The position numbers and the translations under genes are program-made. A DNA stretch of 64,000 bases from Sphingosinicella sp. (lineage in GTDB: Bacteria > Pseudomonadota > Alphaproteobacteria > Sphingomonadales > Sphingomonadaceae): the NCBI GenBank assembly GCA_013816585.1, contig JACDEE010000005.1, positions 100,966 to 164,965 of the forward strand. The letters are read 5' to 3'. Shown here piece after piece: positions 1-8,548 of this stretch; the first letter of the stretch is position 1; every line of letters starts with the position of its first letter. The notes beneath the pieces are model-generated. The model did not search any database and was not told the origin of the DNA. It saw only the letters and a program-made list of their open reading frames with translations.

Positions 1-359
1 AACACGGTCTCCAGCTCGCGGCCCGTGGCCTCGATCCCCGCAACCAGTCCCTTCATCCTGTCGTCGCTCCGCAGATCTTCCGGGATGACGGCGAGCGCGC
101 GGTCCAGATTATCCTTCACCGAAAGCATGTCGCGAGCGAAGCCGGTCGCCGCATAAGCCGCCGCATTCTGTTTTTCCTGCTCCAGCCGGCGGCGCACATT
201 CTGCGTTTCGGCTTGCGCGTAAAGCACTTCCTGACGCACGTCGGAGAGCTGCTTTTCGAGCTCCGCAACGCGGTCATCCTCTTGCAATTCAGGCGTTTCT
301 TCCGCGAGTCCCTCGCGAACGCTTTCATCGTCGTCGTGCAACTTCTGTTCGTCGTTCAT
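1..359 (-). CDS. grpE: GrpE nucleotide exchange factor of DnaK (3' end outside window)
   Basis: Cytoplasmic co-chaperone that exchanges ADP for ATP on DnaK. The visible N-terminal part is about 119 residues. It has an acidic, Glu/Asp-rich leader and then a long heptad-like helix (a segment reading VAELEKQLSDVRQEVLYAQ, then NVRRRLEQEK and FARDMLSVKDNLDRAL), the GrpE coiled-coil signature. The ATG overlaps the hrcA stop as ATGA, so the two genes are co-transcribed and translationally coupled. The C-terminal beta domain that contacts DnaK is beyond the left edge. The identification rests on the helix pattern and the hrcA neighbour. Confidence 0.93.
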   Translation of the reverse strand, partial: MNDEQKLHDDDESVREGLAEETPELQEDDRVAELEKQLSDVRQEVLYAQAETQNVRRRLEQEKQNAAAYAATGFARDMLSVKDNLDRALAVIPEDLRSDDRMKGLVAGIEATGRELETV

Positions 360-1399
360 GCCATCAATCTCGATAGTGCCTTTGCCGTGAAATCCACCAT
401 GGGAACGACGCGGGCATAGTTCAACCGCGTAGGGCCGATCACCCCCACCACGCCGACCACCTTGCCGTCGCCGCCGCGATAGGGCGCGGCGATCACCGAT
501 GAACCCGACAACGCGAAAAGCTTGTTTTCGGACCCAATGAAAATTTTCATGCCTTTTCCGGATCCCGCACTGTCGAGCAGGCGGGCAATTTCCTCTTTGC
601 CCTCCAGCTCGTCCAGTAATTGCCGGACTCGTTCCAGATCGGCAGCGGCGGCTTGATCGATCAGATTCGCCTGACCGCGCACGATCAGCTCCGGCCGCTG
701 CGCACCGTCGTGCGACCAGGTGGCAAGGCCGCGCGTGACCAGTTCCTGTGCCGCCTGGTCCAAAGCGGCCTCGCCCGCCTCGATCTCCTGCCTAAGCCGC
801 GCCTCCGCCTCTCCGAGCGTCAGTCCGCTGAGCCGCGCGCTCACATAATTGCCCGCCTCGCTGAGCGATGAAGGAGTGACTCCGGCAGGTAGCTCGACGA
901 CGCGGTTTTCGACGCTTCCGTCATTGCCGACCATCACGGCCAGCGCCTGCCCGGGGGATAATTGAACGAAACCGAATTGCTTGAGCACCGGCTCGCGCTT
1001 GGGCACCAGCACGATCCCTGCACAGGCGGATAGTCCGGACAAAGCGGCGGTGGCATTGCTCAGCGCCTCTTCGATCGGTCCGCCACGGTCCAGCCGCCCT
1101 TCGATCGCGGCGCGTTCCTCGGCGCTCGGCTCCGCCGCCTGCATCATCCCGTCGACGAACAGGCGAAGACCGCCTTCGGTCGGGACGCGACCGGCCGAAA
1201 TATGGGGATGGCTGAGCAGGCCCAGTTCCTCCAGATCCTGCATCACGTTGCGGATCGACGCCGGCGACAAATTGATTCCGGGCAGTTGCGAAATCGTGCG
1301 CGAGCCGACCGGCTGGCCGTGGCTTAGATAATTTTCGACCAATATACGGAATACCTCGCGCGCGCGGTCGGTCATTTCGCCAATGGGGGTGGTCGCCAT
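356..1399 (-). CDS. hrcA: Heat-inducible transcription repressor HrcA
   Basis: DNA-binding repressor of class I heat-shock genes, which acts on the CIRCE operator. The 347 residues are normal for HrcA. The N-terminal winged helix (about residues 1-80) has the conserved segments LTDRARE-like at the start, GSRTISQ and SPASIRNVMQDLEELGLL. The C-terminal region ends in a segment reading YRGGDGKVVGVVGVIGPTRL, typical of the family. It is the first gene of a minus-strand hrcA-grpE unit and divergent from rph across 92 bp. I saw no CIRCE inverted repeat in that gap, so autoregulation is not evident here. Confidence 0.95.
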   Translation of the reverse strand: MATTPIGEMTDRAREVFRILVENYLSHGQPVGSRTISQLPGINLSPASIRNVMQDLEELGLLSHPHISAGRVPTEGGLRLFVDGMMQAAEPSAEERAAIEGRLDRGGPIEEALSNATAALSGLSACAGIVLVPKREPVLKQFGFVQLSPGQALAVMVGNDGSVENRVVELPAGVTPSSLSEAGNYVSARLSGLTLGEAEARLRQEIEAGEAALDQAAQELVTRGLATWSHDGAQRPELIVRGQANLIDQAAAADLERVRQLLDELEGKEEIARLLDSAGSGKGMKIFIGSENKLFALSGSSVIAAPYRGGDGKVVGVVGVIGPTRLNYARVVPMVDFTAKALSRLMA

Positions 1400-1491
1400 A
1401 GTCCCCTATGTAATCATCCCTCCTTCGAGCGAAAGCTGGAATCTGGAAGTCGACGTGGCTAAGGCCCCCGCAAATCATTGGAGATAAAGAC

Positions 1492-2208
1492 ATGCGCCCA
1501 TCCGGCCGCACCCCCGATCAAATGCGAAATATCGTGATGGAAGCGGGATTCACCCGCCACGCCGAAGGAAGCTGCCTGATAAGCTTTGGCGACACTCGCG
1601 TATTATGCACCGCATCGGTCGAGGAGCGCCTGCCGCCCTGGCTTCGCGGCAAGGGACAGGGCTGGGTCACCGCCGAATATGGAATGCTGCCCCGTGCCAC
1701 CCATACGCGCGGCAATCGGGAAGCGGCCAAGGGCAAGCAGTCCGGCCGCACGCAGGAGATACAGCGCCTGATCGGCCGCAGCCTCCGGGCGGTGGTCGAT
1801 CTCGGCCTGCTCGGCGAGCGCCAGATCACTTTGGATTGCGACGTGATCCAGGCCGATGGCGGTACGCGCACCGCCGCGATTTCCGGTTCCTGGGTTGCGC
1901 TGCGCATCGCCGTCGACAAGTTGATCGAGCAGAAATTGATCGAAAAGGATCCGATCCGTCAGAAGGTCGCTGCCGTCAGCTGCGGTATCCATCAAGGAAA
2001 TGCGGTGCTCGACCTTGATTATATCGAGGATTCATCGGCCGGCTGCGACGGCAATTTCGTACTGACGTCGGACGGAAATATCGTGGAGGCGCAGGTGACG
2101 GCTGAAGGCGAATGCTATGATGAAGAAGGCCTGCTGCGCCTGCTGCGCCTCGCCCGGATCGGCTGCACCGACATTTTCGCCGCGCAGGACAAGGCGACGG
2201 GCCGGTGA
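1492..2208 (+). CDS. rph: Ribonuclease PH
   Basis: Phosphorolytic 3'-5' exoribonuclease that trims tRNA 3' ends using inorganic phosphate. At 238 aa it has the standard length. Conserved blocks are [12 protein letters not shown] at the N-terminus, [18 protein letters not shown] around residue 65 (with the arginine that binds phosphate) and [16 protein letters not shown] around residue 115. A GGAG ribosome binding site sits 8 bases before the ATG. The stop overlaps the start of rdgB, so rph-rdgB-hemW form one transcriptional unit, a common order in alphaproteobacteria. Confidence 0.97.
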   Translation: MRPSGRTPDQMRNIVMEAGFTRHAEGSCLISFGDTRVLCTASVEERLPPWLRGKGQGWVTAEYGMLPRATHTRGNREAAKGKQSGRTQEIQRLIGRSLRAVVDLGLLGERQITLDCDVIQADGGTRTAAISGSWVALRIAVDKLIEQKLIEKDPIRQKVAAVSCGIHQGNAVLDLDYIEDSSAGCDGNFVLTSDGNIVEAQVTAEGECYDEEGLLRLLRLARIGCTDIFAAQDKATGR

Positions 2209-2867
2209 TGCGGCGTCTGGGACCCGGCAAGCTGGTCATCGCCAGCCACAATAAGGGCAAGGTGCGTGAGATCGAGGATCTGCTCGGCCCTTATGGTATC
2301 GAACCGGTTTCCGCCGCCGACCTGGACCTCCCCGAACCCGAGGAGACGGGTGTTACCTTCATCGACAATGCGGAGCTGAAGGCGCGGCTGGCCGCGGACC
2401 TTTCCGGCCTTCCCGCTCTGGCCGACGATAGCGGGCTGTGCGTAGACGCGCTCGATGGCCGGCCCGGAATCTATTCGGCGCGATGGGCGCAGTCGGGCTA
2501 CAAAATTCCGTCGGCGAGAGCCGATGGAAGCCCGGCGGAGGGCGGGGAGGATCGAAATTTCGATCTCGCCATGGAACGCGTGCATCAGGAAATGCTGGCG
2601 AAGGGGCCCGAAGCGGGTCGCAACGCTCATTTCGTCTGCGCGCTCGCAATGTGCTGGCCCGAAGACGGCCAGGGGGAGCTGTTCGAAGGTCGCGTGGATG
2701 GCCAATTGGTCTGGCCGCCGCGCGGAAATCTCGGTTTCGGATATGATCCGATGTTCCAGCCGATCGGCCATGATCTCACATTCGGCGAAATGGACCCGGC
2801 GCAAAAGCATATGATGAGCCACCGGGCCGACGCCTTCCGCAAGCTGGTGGCGGCCCTGATCGCATGA
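2208..2867 (+). CDS. rdgB: RdgB/HAM1 family XTP/dITP pyrophosphatase
   Basis: Removes deaminated purine nucleotides (dITP, XTP) from the pool by hydrolysis to the monophosphate. The 219-residue product shows the family blocks [14 protein letters not shown] at the N-terminus, [12 protein letters not shown] near residue 65-75 (acidic metal/catalytic residues), and FGYDPMFQP near residue 175. The start used is the ATG that shares one base with the rph stop; a GTG one codon earlier is the alternative. Its stop overlaps hemW (ATGA). Confidence 0.95.
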   Translation: MRRLGPGKLVIASHNKGKVREIEDLLGPYGIEPVSAADLDLPEPEETGVTFIDNAELKARLAADLSGLPALADDSGLCVDALDGRPGIYSARWAQSGYKIPSARADGSPAEGGEDRNFDLAMERVHQEMLAKGPEAGRNAHFVCALAMCWPEDGQGELFEGRVDGQLVWPPRGNLGFGYDPMFQPIGHDLTFGEMDPAQKHMMSHRADAFRKLVAALIA

Positions 2868-4060
2868 ACATCCGCCCCTCCCTCATCCCGGCCGACGCTG
2901 GGATGACGGAAACGGATCAGCCTTTGGCGCTCTATGTCCATTGGCCCTTCTGCATTTCGAAATGCCCCTATTGCGACTTTAACAGCCACGTCCGTGAAAC
3001 CGTCGACCAGGATCGATGGCGCGAGGCATTGCTGGCGGACCTTGCCTACGAGGCCGGCATCGAACCGGGACGCGAAATTGGATCGATTTTCTTCGGCGGC
3101 GGCACACCCTCTTTAATGCCGCCCCGCACCGTCGCTGCGATCATCGAGGCCGCGGAGCGCCATTGGGGATTTGCCCCGAACATCGAGATCACGCTGGAAG
3201 CCAATCCCTCGTCAGTTGAGGCGGCGCGTTTTGCGGATCTCGCCAAGGCCGGGGTCAACCGGGTCTCGCTGGGGCTGCAGTCGCTGGATGATTCGGCGCT
3301 CCGCTTCCTCGGCCGCGCCCATGATGCGGCCGAGGGGTTGGCCGCCCTGGCGACGGCGCAAGGCGTGTTCGATCGCGTAAGTTTCGACCTCATCTACGCT
3401 TTGCCCGGGCAAGGCGAAGGCGCATGGCGCACCGAACTTGCGCGCGCGCTTTCATTCGGGACGGGCCACCTCTCCCTATATCAATTGACCATCGAGCCGG
3501 GCACGCGTTTTGCCGCGATGGCGGCCAGGGGCGAATTGGAACCGGCCGATCCCGATTTCGGCGCGGGGCTTTACGAAATGACCCAGGCCATGACCGGGGC
3601 CGCGGGGCTACCTGCCTACGAGATCTCCAATCATGCCCGTCCCGGCGAGGAAAGTCGGCACAATCTCGCTTACTGGCGCTACCTCAATTATTTGGGGATC
3701 GGCCCAGGAGCGCATGGGCGGCGGGGAGGCTTTGTTACACAGCGCCACAAAAAGCCCGAAAATTGGCTCGCAGGCCTGACGCGCAACGGGCACGGCATCG
3801 TCGAGGAAAACGCACTGAGCCGCGGCGACAAAGGTATGGAGGCCCTGCTGATGGGCCTGAGGCTCAGGGAGGGCGTGGATCTGGAGCGTATTGCCGGGCT
3901 TGCCCAAACGGATCCAGCCGGACTGATCGACGAGCGAGCGCTGACCCGCCATGAGGCGCAAGGGCTCGTCGCGCGAGAGGGAGACAGATTGCGCGCCACT
4001 CCCGCCGGGATGTTGCTCCTCGACGCGATTCTGGGTGAATTGGTGCTCGTTCCGGCCTAG
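2864..4060 (+). CDS. hemW: HemW, radical SAM heme chaperone/transferase
   Basis: HemN-like radical SAM protein thought to transfer heme into respiratory enzymes. It was formerly often annotated as oxygen-independent coproporphyrinogen oxidase. The radical SAM cluster motif CISKCPYC (C-x3-C-x2-C) lies about 30 residues in, followed by DFNSH and the IFFGGGTPS block. The 398 aa fit HemW. The start shown overlaps the rdgB stop (ATGA). The first 13 codons read through a REP-like palindrome and give SLIPADAG, which is not part of the family fold. The native start may therefore be the ATG at 2903, giving [17 protein letters not shown]. The gene ends tail to tail with the next gene, sharing CTAG. Confidence 0.94.
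   Translation: MNIRPSLIPADAGMTETDQPLALYVHWPFCISKCPYCDFNSHVRETVDQDRWREALLADLAYEAGIEPGREIGSIFFGGGTPSLMPPRTVAAIIEAAERHWGFAPNIEITLEANPSSVEAARFADLAKAGVNRVSLGLQSLDDSALRFLGRAHDAAEGLAALATAQGVFDRVSFDLIYALPGQGEGAWRTELARALSFGTGHLSLYQLTIEPGTRFAAMAARGELEPADPDFGAGLYEMTQAMTGAAGLPAYEISNHARPGEESRHNLAYWRYLNYLGIGPGAHGRRGGFVTQRHKKPENWLAGLTRNGHGIVEENALSRGDKGMEALLMGLRLREGVDLERIAGLAQTDPAGLIDERALTRHEAQGLVAREGDRLRATPAGMLLLDAILGELVLVPA
2884..2905. repeat. REP-like palindrome at the rdgB-hemW junction
   Basis: A 9-bp stem (CATCCCGGC / GCTGGGATG, one G-T pair) closes a CGAC loop and is followed by ACGG. The same core, GCTGGSATGACG, recurs between atpG and atpD at 20548-20568. Repeats of this form (translating as ...IPAxAGxx) are widespread in sphingomonads and other proteobacteria. 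This copy is read through by the hemW frame. Confidence 0.65.
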
Positions 4061-5235
4061 CGGCCAAATCCCTGGGCTGCGGGAGAGACCGTGGCCGACG
4101 CGCCGGCATTAACCTGTTTCACCTCCAACTGCCTTTCGGAAGTTCCGTCCTTCCTGAAGCGGATGGCGCCGTCGACACCGGTAAATCCGTCCGATTGCCT
4201 CAGCGCGCTTGCCGGAAAGGTCCTTCCGATCTTCCATTCCTTGCCCGACAGCCTGACTGCCAACAGCACCGCATCATAGCCGAGGCTGGCAAGGCGATAG
4301 GGATTGGATTTGTAGCGCGCGCGATATCGGGTGCGAAGCTGATTGAAACGCGAGTCCGATGGGCTCGCAAACCACGCTCCGCGCAGGGCCGCTTGGCTGC
4401 CGAGGCCGGTTTCAGTGTTCCAAAGCTCGGTACCAAGGATTTTCGCCCTCGCCGACGCGCCGCGGCTTATCACCGGCGCGGCCTGCATGGCGATCCTTCC
4501 GCTGTCCGCAATCAGCACCGCGTCAAATCCGGATTGCGTGTTGAGGCGCCCGATCGCCGCATTCATCGACGCAGCGCTACGATCATAGCTTTGCATCGCC
4601 ACCATCCGGCCGCCGGCCCCCTCGACCGAGGCGATCAGGGCCTGACTAGCACGGCGGCCATACACACCGTCCGGAATGAGGCCGGCAAAGCGTTGCAGGC
4701 CCTGCGACCGGGCGTAGCCAACCACTCGCTCGATCGACTGGGCCGGGGTGAAACCCATGATGTAGACGCCGTTACCCGCGATGCCCTCATCGTTGGAGAA
4801 GGAGACAATTGGAACGTCCCGGCGCCGTGCGATCGGCGCGACGGCCTCGACATCTTCGGCAAGCAAGGGTCCAAGAATCAGCCCGTTGCCCTCGGCCAGC
4901 GCCTGGGTGGCTGCCGTGGCGGCGCCTTTCGCGGTGTCATACACCGTGATCCGTACCGCCTCGCCGCCCGTGTCGAGCAAAGCCAGGGTCGCCGCATTGG
5001 CGATCGATTGCCCCACGCCCGCATTGGCCCCGCTAAGCGGCACTAGAATTGCGACGCGGTTGCGCGTTTGATCGCCGGGCAGCGGAATAGGCCTCGTCTC
5101 TTCTTCGGGTATCGGATCCGGTCTTGGAACGGGCCGTTCGCCGCGCGGAACGCAGCCAGTCAGAACCAGAAAGGCGGCCGCCGCAAGCGTGATGAATGAT
5201 CGCCGTGCTTGCGGGCAAGGGATTTGCTCTGCCAT
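4057..5235 (-). CDS. LpoA/LppC-like penicillin-binding protein activator lipoprotein
   Basis: The 392-aa product has a lipoprotein signal with the lipobox LTGC at residues 25-28, preceded by an RRSFIT stretch. A Pro-rich linker follows (PVPRPDPIPEEETRPIPLPG), then a periplasmic-binding type I fold beginning RNRVAILVPLSGANAGVGQ. This layout matches the LpoA/LppC family, whose E. coli member activates PBP1A from the outer membrane. The N-terminal TPR domain of E. coli LpoA is absent, as is usual in alphaproteobacteria. In this genome neighbourhood it sits divergently next to rsmI and yraN, as lpoA does in E. coli. Its start codon is only 11 bp from that of rsmI. Confidence 0.85.
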   Translation of the reverse strand: MAEQIPCPQARRSFITLAAAAFLVLTGCVPRGERPVPRPDPIPEEETRPIPLPGDQTRNRVAILVPLSGANAGVGQSIANAATLALLDTGGEAVRITVYDTAKGAATAATQALAEGNGLILGPLLAEDVEAVAPIARRRDVPIVSFSNDEGIAGNGVYIMGFTPAQSIERVVGYARSQGLQRFAGLIPDGVYGRRASQALIASVEGAGGRMVAMQSYDRSAASMNAAIGRLNTQSGFDAVLIADSGRIAMQAAPVISRGASARAKILGTELWNTETGLGSQAALRGAWFASPSDSRFNQLRTRYRARYKSNPYRLASLGYDAVLLAVRLSGKEWKIGRTFPASALRQSDGFTGVDGAIRFRKDGTSERQLEVKQVNAGASATVSPAAQGFGR

Positions 5236-5246
5236 GACCTGTTCCT

Positions 5247-6077
5247 ATGTGCGAACGACTTGAGCCGGGCCTCTACATCGTGGCGACCCCGATCGGCAAT
5301 CTCGCCGATCTGAGCCCCCATGCAGCAAGAATACTTTCCTTGGCCGATTTGGTTGCGGTCGAGGATAGCCGCGTTACTGCAAAATTGATGAACCACATCG
5401 GCGTGAAGCGGCCGATGACGCCCTATCACGATCACAATGCCGACCGGGTCCGGCCCGATCTAATCGCGCAAATGGCGGAAAAGGCGATTGCCCTTGTGTC
5501 CGATGCTGGCACCCCACTCATTTCCGACCCCGGCTTCAAACTGGTCCGCGACGCGCGTGCCGCCGGCCGTTCGATCCATACGGTCGCGGGGCCGTGCGCG
5601 GCCATTGCCGCCCTGACCCTTGCCGGGCTTCCGACCGACCGCTTTTTCTTCATGGGCTTCCTGCCGCCCAAGACCGCCGCGCGCGCCACGGCCATTGCCG
5701 AGGTGGCGACCCTCACGGCGACCCTCATCTTCTATGAAAGCGGGCCGCGCCTGGGCGCCGCGCTTGCCGCCTTGCATAAAGGCCTAGGAGATCGCGAAGG
5801 GGCTGTGGCACGCGAAATCAGCAAGAAATTCGAGGAGACCGTGACCGGCACGCTTGGTGAGCTTGCAGCCCGCTATGCCGAGGCCCCGCCCAAGGGCGAG
5901 ATCGTAATCGTCGTAGGGCCTCCCGGCGAGGCGGAACCGGCAGGCGAGGACCAGATAGACGACGCACTACGCGAAGCCATGACCCGTCTCTCCGCCTCCC
6001 GCGCCGCTGCCGAAGTCGCCGAAACCCTGGGGCTGCGGCGGCGCGATGTCTATGAACGAGCTTTGGCCCTCAAATGA
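5247..6077 (+). CDS. rsmI: 16S rRNA (cytidine(1402)-2'-O)-methyltransferase RsmI
   Basis: 2'-O-methylates C1402 in the decoding centre of 16S rRNA using SAM. The 276-residue product starts LYIVATPIGNLADLS, has VAVEDSR at the substrate site, VSDAGTPLISDPG around residue 85, and GFLPPK near residue 140, all diagnostic of the tetrapyrrole-methylase fold subgroup RsmI. It overlaps yraN by four bases (ATGA). The start lies 11 bp from the divergent lipoprotein gene, so promoters must overlap the coding regions. Confidence 0.96.
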   Translation: MCERLEPGLYIVATPIGNLADLSPHAARILSLADLVAVEDSRVTAKLMNHIGVKRPMTPYHDHNADRVRPDLIAQMAEKAIALVSDAGTPLISDPGFKLVRDARAAGRSIHTVAGPCAAIAALTLAGLPTDRFFFMGFLPPKTAARATAIAEVATLTATLIFYESGPRLGAALAALHKGLGDREGAVAREISKKFEETVTGTLGELAARYAEAPPKGEIVIVVGPPGEAEPAGEDQIDDALREAMTRLSASRAAAEVAETLGLRRRDVYERALALK

Positions 6078-6424
6078 GCCGGCAGCGGGCGGAGCAGAAG
6101 GGCCGCCGCGCGGAAGCCTTCGCGGCGCTCTGGCTGCAGTTGAAAGGTTGGCGGATCATCGGGCGACGCGTTCGAACTCCGGTCGGCGAAGTCGATCTGA
6201 TTGCGAGGCGAGGCAGAATTGTTGCCTTTGTGGAGGTCAAGGCGCGCGCGACGGCTCGGGATGGGGATTTGGCGCTCGATGCTTATCGGCTCCGACGTGT
6301 CGCGGCGGCGGCCGAAGCATTGGCATCGCGTTACACCAAAGCGGGCGATGATATCCGAATCGACGCGATCTTCGTCATTTCGCGCCGCCTGCCCCACCAC
6401 CTGGCCAATGTCTGGATCGGATAA
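6074..6424 (+). CDS. yraN: YraN/UPF0102 family nuclease-fold protein
   Basis: A 116-aa protein of the UPF0102 family (restriction-endonuclease-like fold) of uncertain function. Visible motifs are a KGRRAEAFAALWL segment near the start, then VGEVDLIARRGRIVAFVEVKAR, the E/D...ExK arrangement of that fold. It is translationally coupled to rsmI by an ATGA overlap, the usual genomic partner. A bidirectional terminator follows immediately. Confidence 0.93.
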   Translation: MSRQRAEQKGRRAEAFAALWLQLKGWRIIGRRVRTPVGEVDLIARRGRIVAFVEVKARATARDGDLALDAYRLRRVAAAAEALASRYTKAGDDIRIDAIFVISRRLPHHLANVWIG

Positions 6425-6427
6425 GAA

Positions 6428-6463
6428 AAGGGCGCCGATCTTTCGACCGGAGCCCTTCCTTTT
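6428..6463. terminator. Rho-independent terminator, bidirectional
   Basis: Thirteen-base arms (AAGGGCGCCGATC and GACCGGAGCCCTT, one mismatch plus one G-T pair) close a TTTC loop. A T-rich tail (TTCCTTTT) follows on the plus strand, and a T-rich tail also appears on the minus strand. It lies between convergent yraN and the glycine-zipper gene and can serve both. Confidence 0.85.
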
Positions 6464-6480
6464 AAATCTGCGCTAGAACT

Positions 6481-6783
6481 TTAGCGGCACTTGCTGACTA
6501 CATTGCGCTGAACGTGCCGTCCGACGAGCGCTCCGACAGCGGCGCCAAGAATGGTACCGGTTGCGCGGCTGCCGCGCGTATCGATCGCGCGCCCGGCTAG
6601 GGCGCCGGCGCCGGCGCCTACGATCAGCCCGACCGTGCCGTTTGATTTCTTGCAATAGATGCGGCCGTCGCTGCCGCGCCACGTCTTGCCCTGATAGGTG
6701 CCGTAGGACTGGGCTACAGCCGCCGTCGGCATCGCAGGGACGGTAAGGGTAAGGGCCGAAACGGCCAGAACGAGCTTACGCAT
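6481..6783 (-). CDS. Secreted glycine-zipper protein
   Basis: A 100-aa protein with an N-terminal signal peptide of about 25 residues (cleavage likely after AVAQ). It then has a short basic region with a Cys, and a glycine-zipper segment of alternating small residues (GLIVGAGAGALAGRAI and GTILGAAVGALVGRHV) of the type that inserts as a two-helix hairpin into the outer membrane (17 kDa antigen family). No lipobox is present. A ribosome binding site (GGAG) precedes the ATG. Its function is unknown; such proteins are often envelope-stress related. Confidence 0.75.
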   Translation of the reverse strand: MRKLVLAVSALTLTVPAMPTAAVAQSYGTYQGKTWRGSDGRIYCKKSNGTVGLIVGAGAGALAGRAIDTRGSRATGTILGAAVGALVGRHVQRNVVSKCR

Positions 6784-6877
6784 GGGATACTCCTTTTAAA
6801 CACTGTCCGGCCGCGGCGACTCAACGCTACTAGCCGCTGCCGTCCCATCCCTTTGACCACAGCCGGCTTGATCGTTC

Positions 6878-6907
6878 GCTGAACCAGCCTGTCAGGGGAG
6901 GTTCAGC
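6878..6907. repeat. Inverted repeat upstream of gshB
   Basis: Perfect 8-bp arms GCTGAACC and GGTTCAGC are separated by 14 bases in the 219-bp gap between the divergent glycine-zipper gene and gshB. No T-run follows. It could be an operator for either gene or a structured leader. No known regulator motif is assigned. Confidence 0.5.
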
Positions 6908-7002
6908 AGGAAATGGACCCACGGGCATGGCGGAGTGGCGCCGCTAGTGACAGGAGCCGGCCTCTCCCCTAATCGCCTTTTCACCGGTCGTTGGAGAACA
7001 GC

Positions 7003-7947
7003 ATGAGCCTGCGCGTAGCCGTCCAGATGGATCCGATGGAAGGGATCAACATCGCCGGCGATTCCACTTTCGCGATCATGCTCGGCGCCCAGAGACGCGG
7101 GCACCAACTCTACCACTATCTCGCGCCGCATCTGAGCTATTCGGAAGGGCGGGTGAGCGCCCGTGTCCGGCCCCTGGAAGTACGCGGCCAGGCAGGCGAC
7201 CATTTCACGTACGGCGAGTGGGAAAATCTCGATCTGGAAGAGGATGTGGACGTCGTCCTGATGCGGCAGGACCCGCCGTTCGACCTGAGCTACATCACGG
7301 CTACTCATTTGCTCGAACGAGTCCAGAAAAGCACCCTGGTAGTGAATGACCCTGCGTCGGTCCGGAATGCTCCCGAAAAATTGTTCGTGCTCGATTATGC
7401 GGAGTTCATGCCTCCCACCCTGATCACCCGGTCGCTGGAGGAAACGCGCGAATTCCAGACACGCCACGGAGAGATCGTGGTAAAGCCGCTTTACGGCAAT
7501 GCCGGTACCGCGGTGTTCTTCGTCGGCAAGGACGACCGCAACCTCGCCGCGCTCAGCGAATTGTTCAGCCATGTCTGGGTCGAGCCGTTCATGGTCCAGG
7601 CGTTCCTGCCCGACGTGGCCGCCGGCGACAAACGGATCGTGCTGGTGGATGGAAAGGTCACCGGCGCGATCAATCGTTTGCCCAAGGACGGCGAAATACG
7701 GTCCAACCTTGCCGCGGGCGGCCGCGCCGAGGCGACCGAACTTACGAAGCGCGAGCGCGAGATTTGCGATGCGCTCGGGCCGGAACTCGCCCTCCGTGGT
7801 CTATTGTTCGTCGGCATCGACGTGATCGGCGGCCACCTGACCGAAATCAACGTTACTTCACCCACTGGCATCGTGGCGATCGACCGTTTCAACGGCACCG
7901 ACACTCCGGCGATCATCTGGGATGCAATCGAGGCGAAGCTGTCCTGA
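7003..7947 (+). CDS. gshB: Glutathione synthase
   Basis: ATP-grasp enzyme joining gamma-glutamylcysteine and glycine to make glutathione. The product has 314 aa from the ATG at 7003, which has a GGAGAA ribosome binding site; a TTG 12 bases upstream only extends the frame. The pre-ATP-grasp domain begins MSLRVAVQMDPMEGI. Family blocks are DVVLMRQDPPFD, the ATP-grasp segment VVKPLYGNAGTAVF and the C-terminal GIDVIGGHLTEINVTSPTG with the metal-binding Asn. dedA follows after one base and is probably co-transcribed. Confidence 0.96.
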   Translation: MSLRVAVQMDPMEGINIAGDSTFAIMLGAQRRGHQLYHYLAPHLSYSEGRVSARVRPLEVRGQAGDHFTYGEWENLDLEEDVDVVLMRQDPPFDLSYITATHLLERVQKSTLVVNDPASVRNAPEKLFVLDYAEFMPPTLITRSLEETREFQTRHGEIVVKPLYGNAGTAVFFVGKDDRNLAALSELFSHVWVEPFMVQAFLPDVAAGDKRIVLVDGKVTGAINRLPKDGEIRSNLAAGGRAEATELTKREREICDALGPELALRGLLFVGIDVIGGHLTEINVTSPTGIVAIDRFNGTDTPAIIWDAIEAKLS

Positions 7948-7948
7948 C

Positions 7949-8548
7949 ATGACCGAATGGATTACCAATCTGATCGAGCAGTCGGGCTATCTCGGCGTCG
8001 CCTTCCTGATGTTCCTCGAAACGGTCTTTCCGCCGATCCCGTCGGAAGTGATCATGACCTTGGCGGGGCTGGAGGCACAAAGGGGAAGCATGACGCTTCC
8101 CGGCGTGATCGCCGCCGGGACCTGCGGCGCGATGCTGGGCAATTTCTTCTGGTATCTGCTCGCCCGTGCGCTGGGTATCGAACGCTTCAAGCCGTTCATA
8201 AAGCGCTGGGGGCGCTGGCTCACCATAACCTGGCGCGATGTCGAGAAATCCGACCGCTGGTTCGAGCGGCACGGCATCTGGTTCGTCCTGATCGGCCGCA
8301 TGTTGCCGACTGTACGCTCCCTCGTTTCGGTCCCTGCCGGCCTGCTCCACATGCGGATCAAGCGTTTCCTCATCGCATCCACCATAGGCACTGCCGGATG
8401 GACCGCGGCGCTGGCCCTCGCAGGCTGGGAGCTTGGAACTCAATATAAGGATGTGGACCAATATCTCGGGCCGCTGTCGATCGGGATATTGATAGCCTTG
8501 CTGGCTTATTATATTTTTCGCGTGGTCCACTGGAATATCGAACATTAA
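7949..8548 (+). CDS. DedA family membrane protein
   Basis: A 199-aa polytopic inner-membrane protein of the DedA/SNARE-associated family (relatives flip undecaprenyl phosphate or affect membrane potential). Visible are the family segment LETVFPPIPSEVIMTLAG near residue 25, the amphipathic re-entrant loop, and the conserved RMLPTVRSLVSVPAG block around residue 120. About five hydrophobic segments are present. The ATG at 7949 was chosen because it follows the gshB stop by one base; the open frame extends upstream inside gshB. It overlaps xerC tail to tail. Confidence 0.93.
   Translation: MTEWITNLIEQSGYLGVAFLMFLETVFPPIPSEVIMTLAGLEAQRGSMTLPGVIAAGTCGAMLGNFFWYLLARALGIERFKPFIKRWGRWLTITWRDVEKSDRWFERHGIWFVLIGRMLPTVRSLVSVPAGLLHMRIKRFLIASTIGTAGWTAALALAGWELGTQYKDVDQYLGPLSIGILIALLAYYIFRVVHWNIEH

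Noticed and set aside
1400..1491. CIRCE operator for hrcA
   Set aside because: I looked for TTAGCACTC-N9-GAGTGCTAA and found nothing similar.
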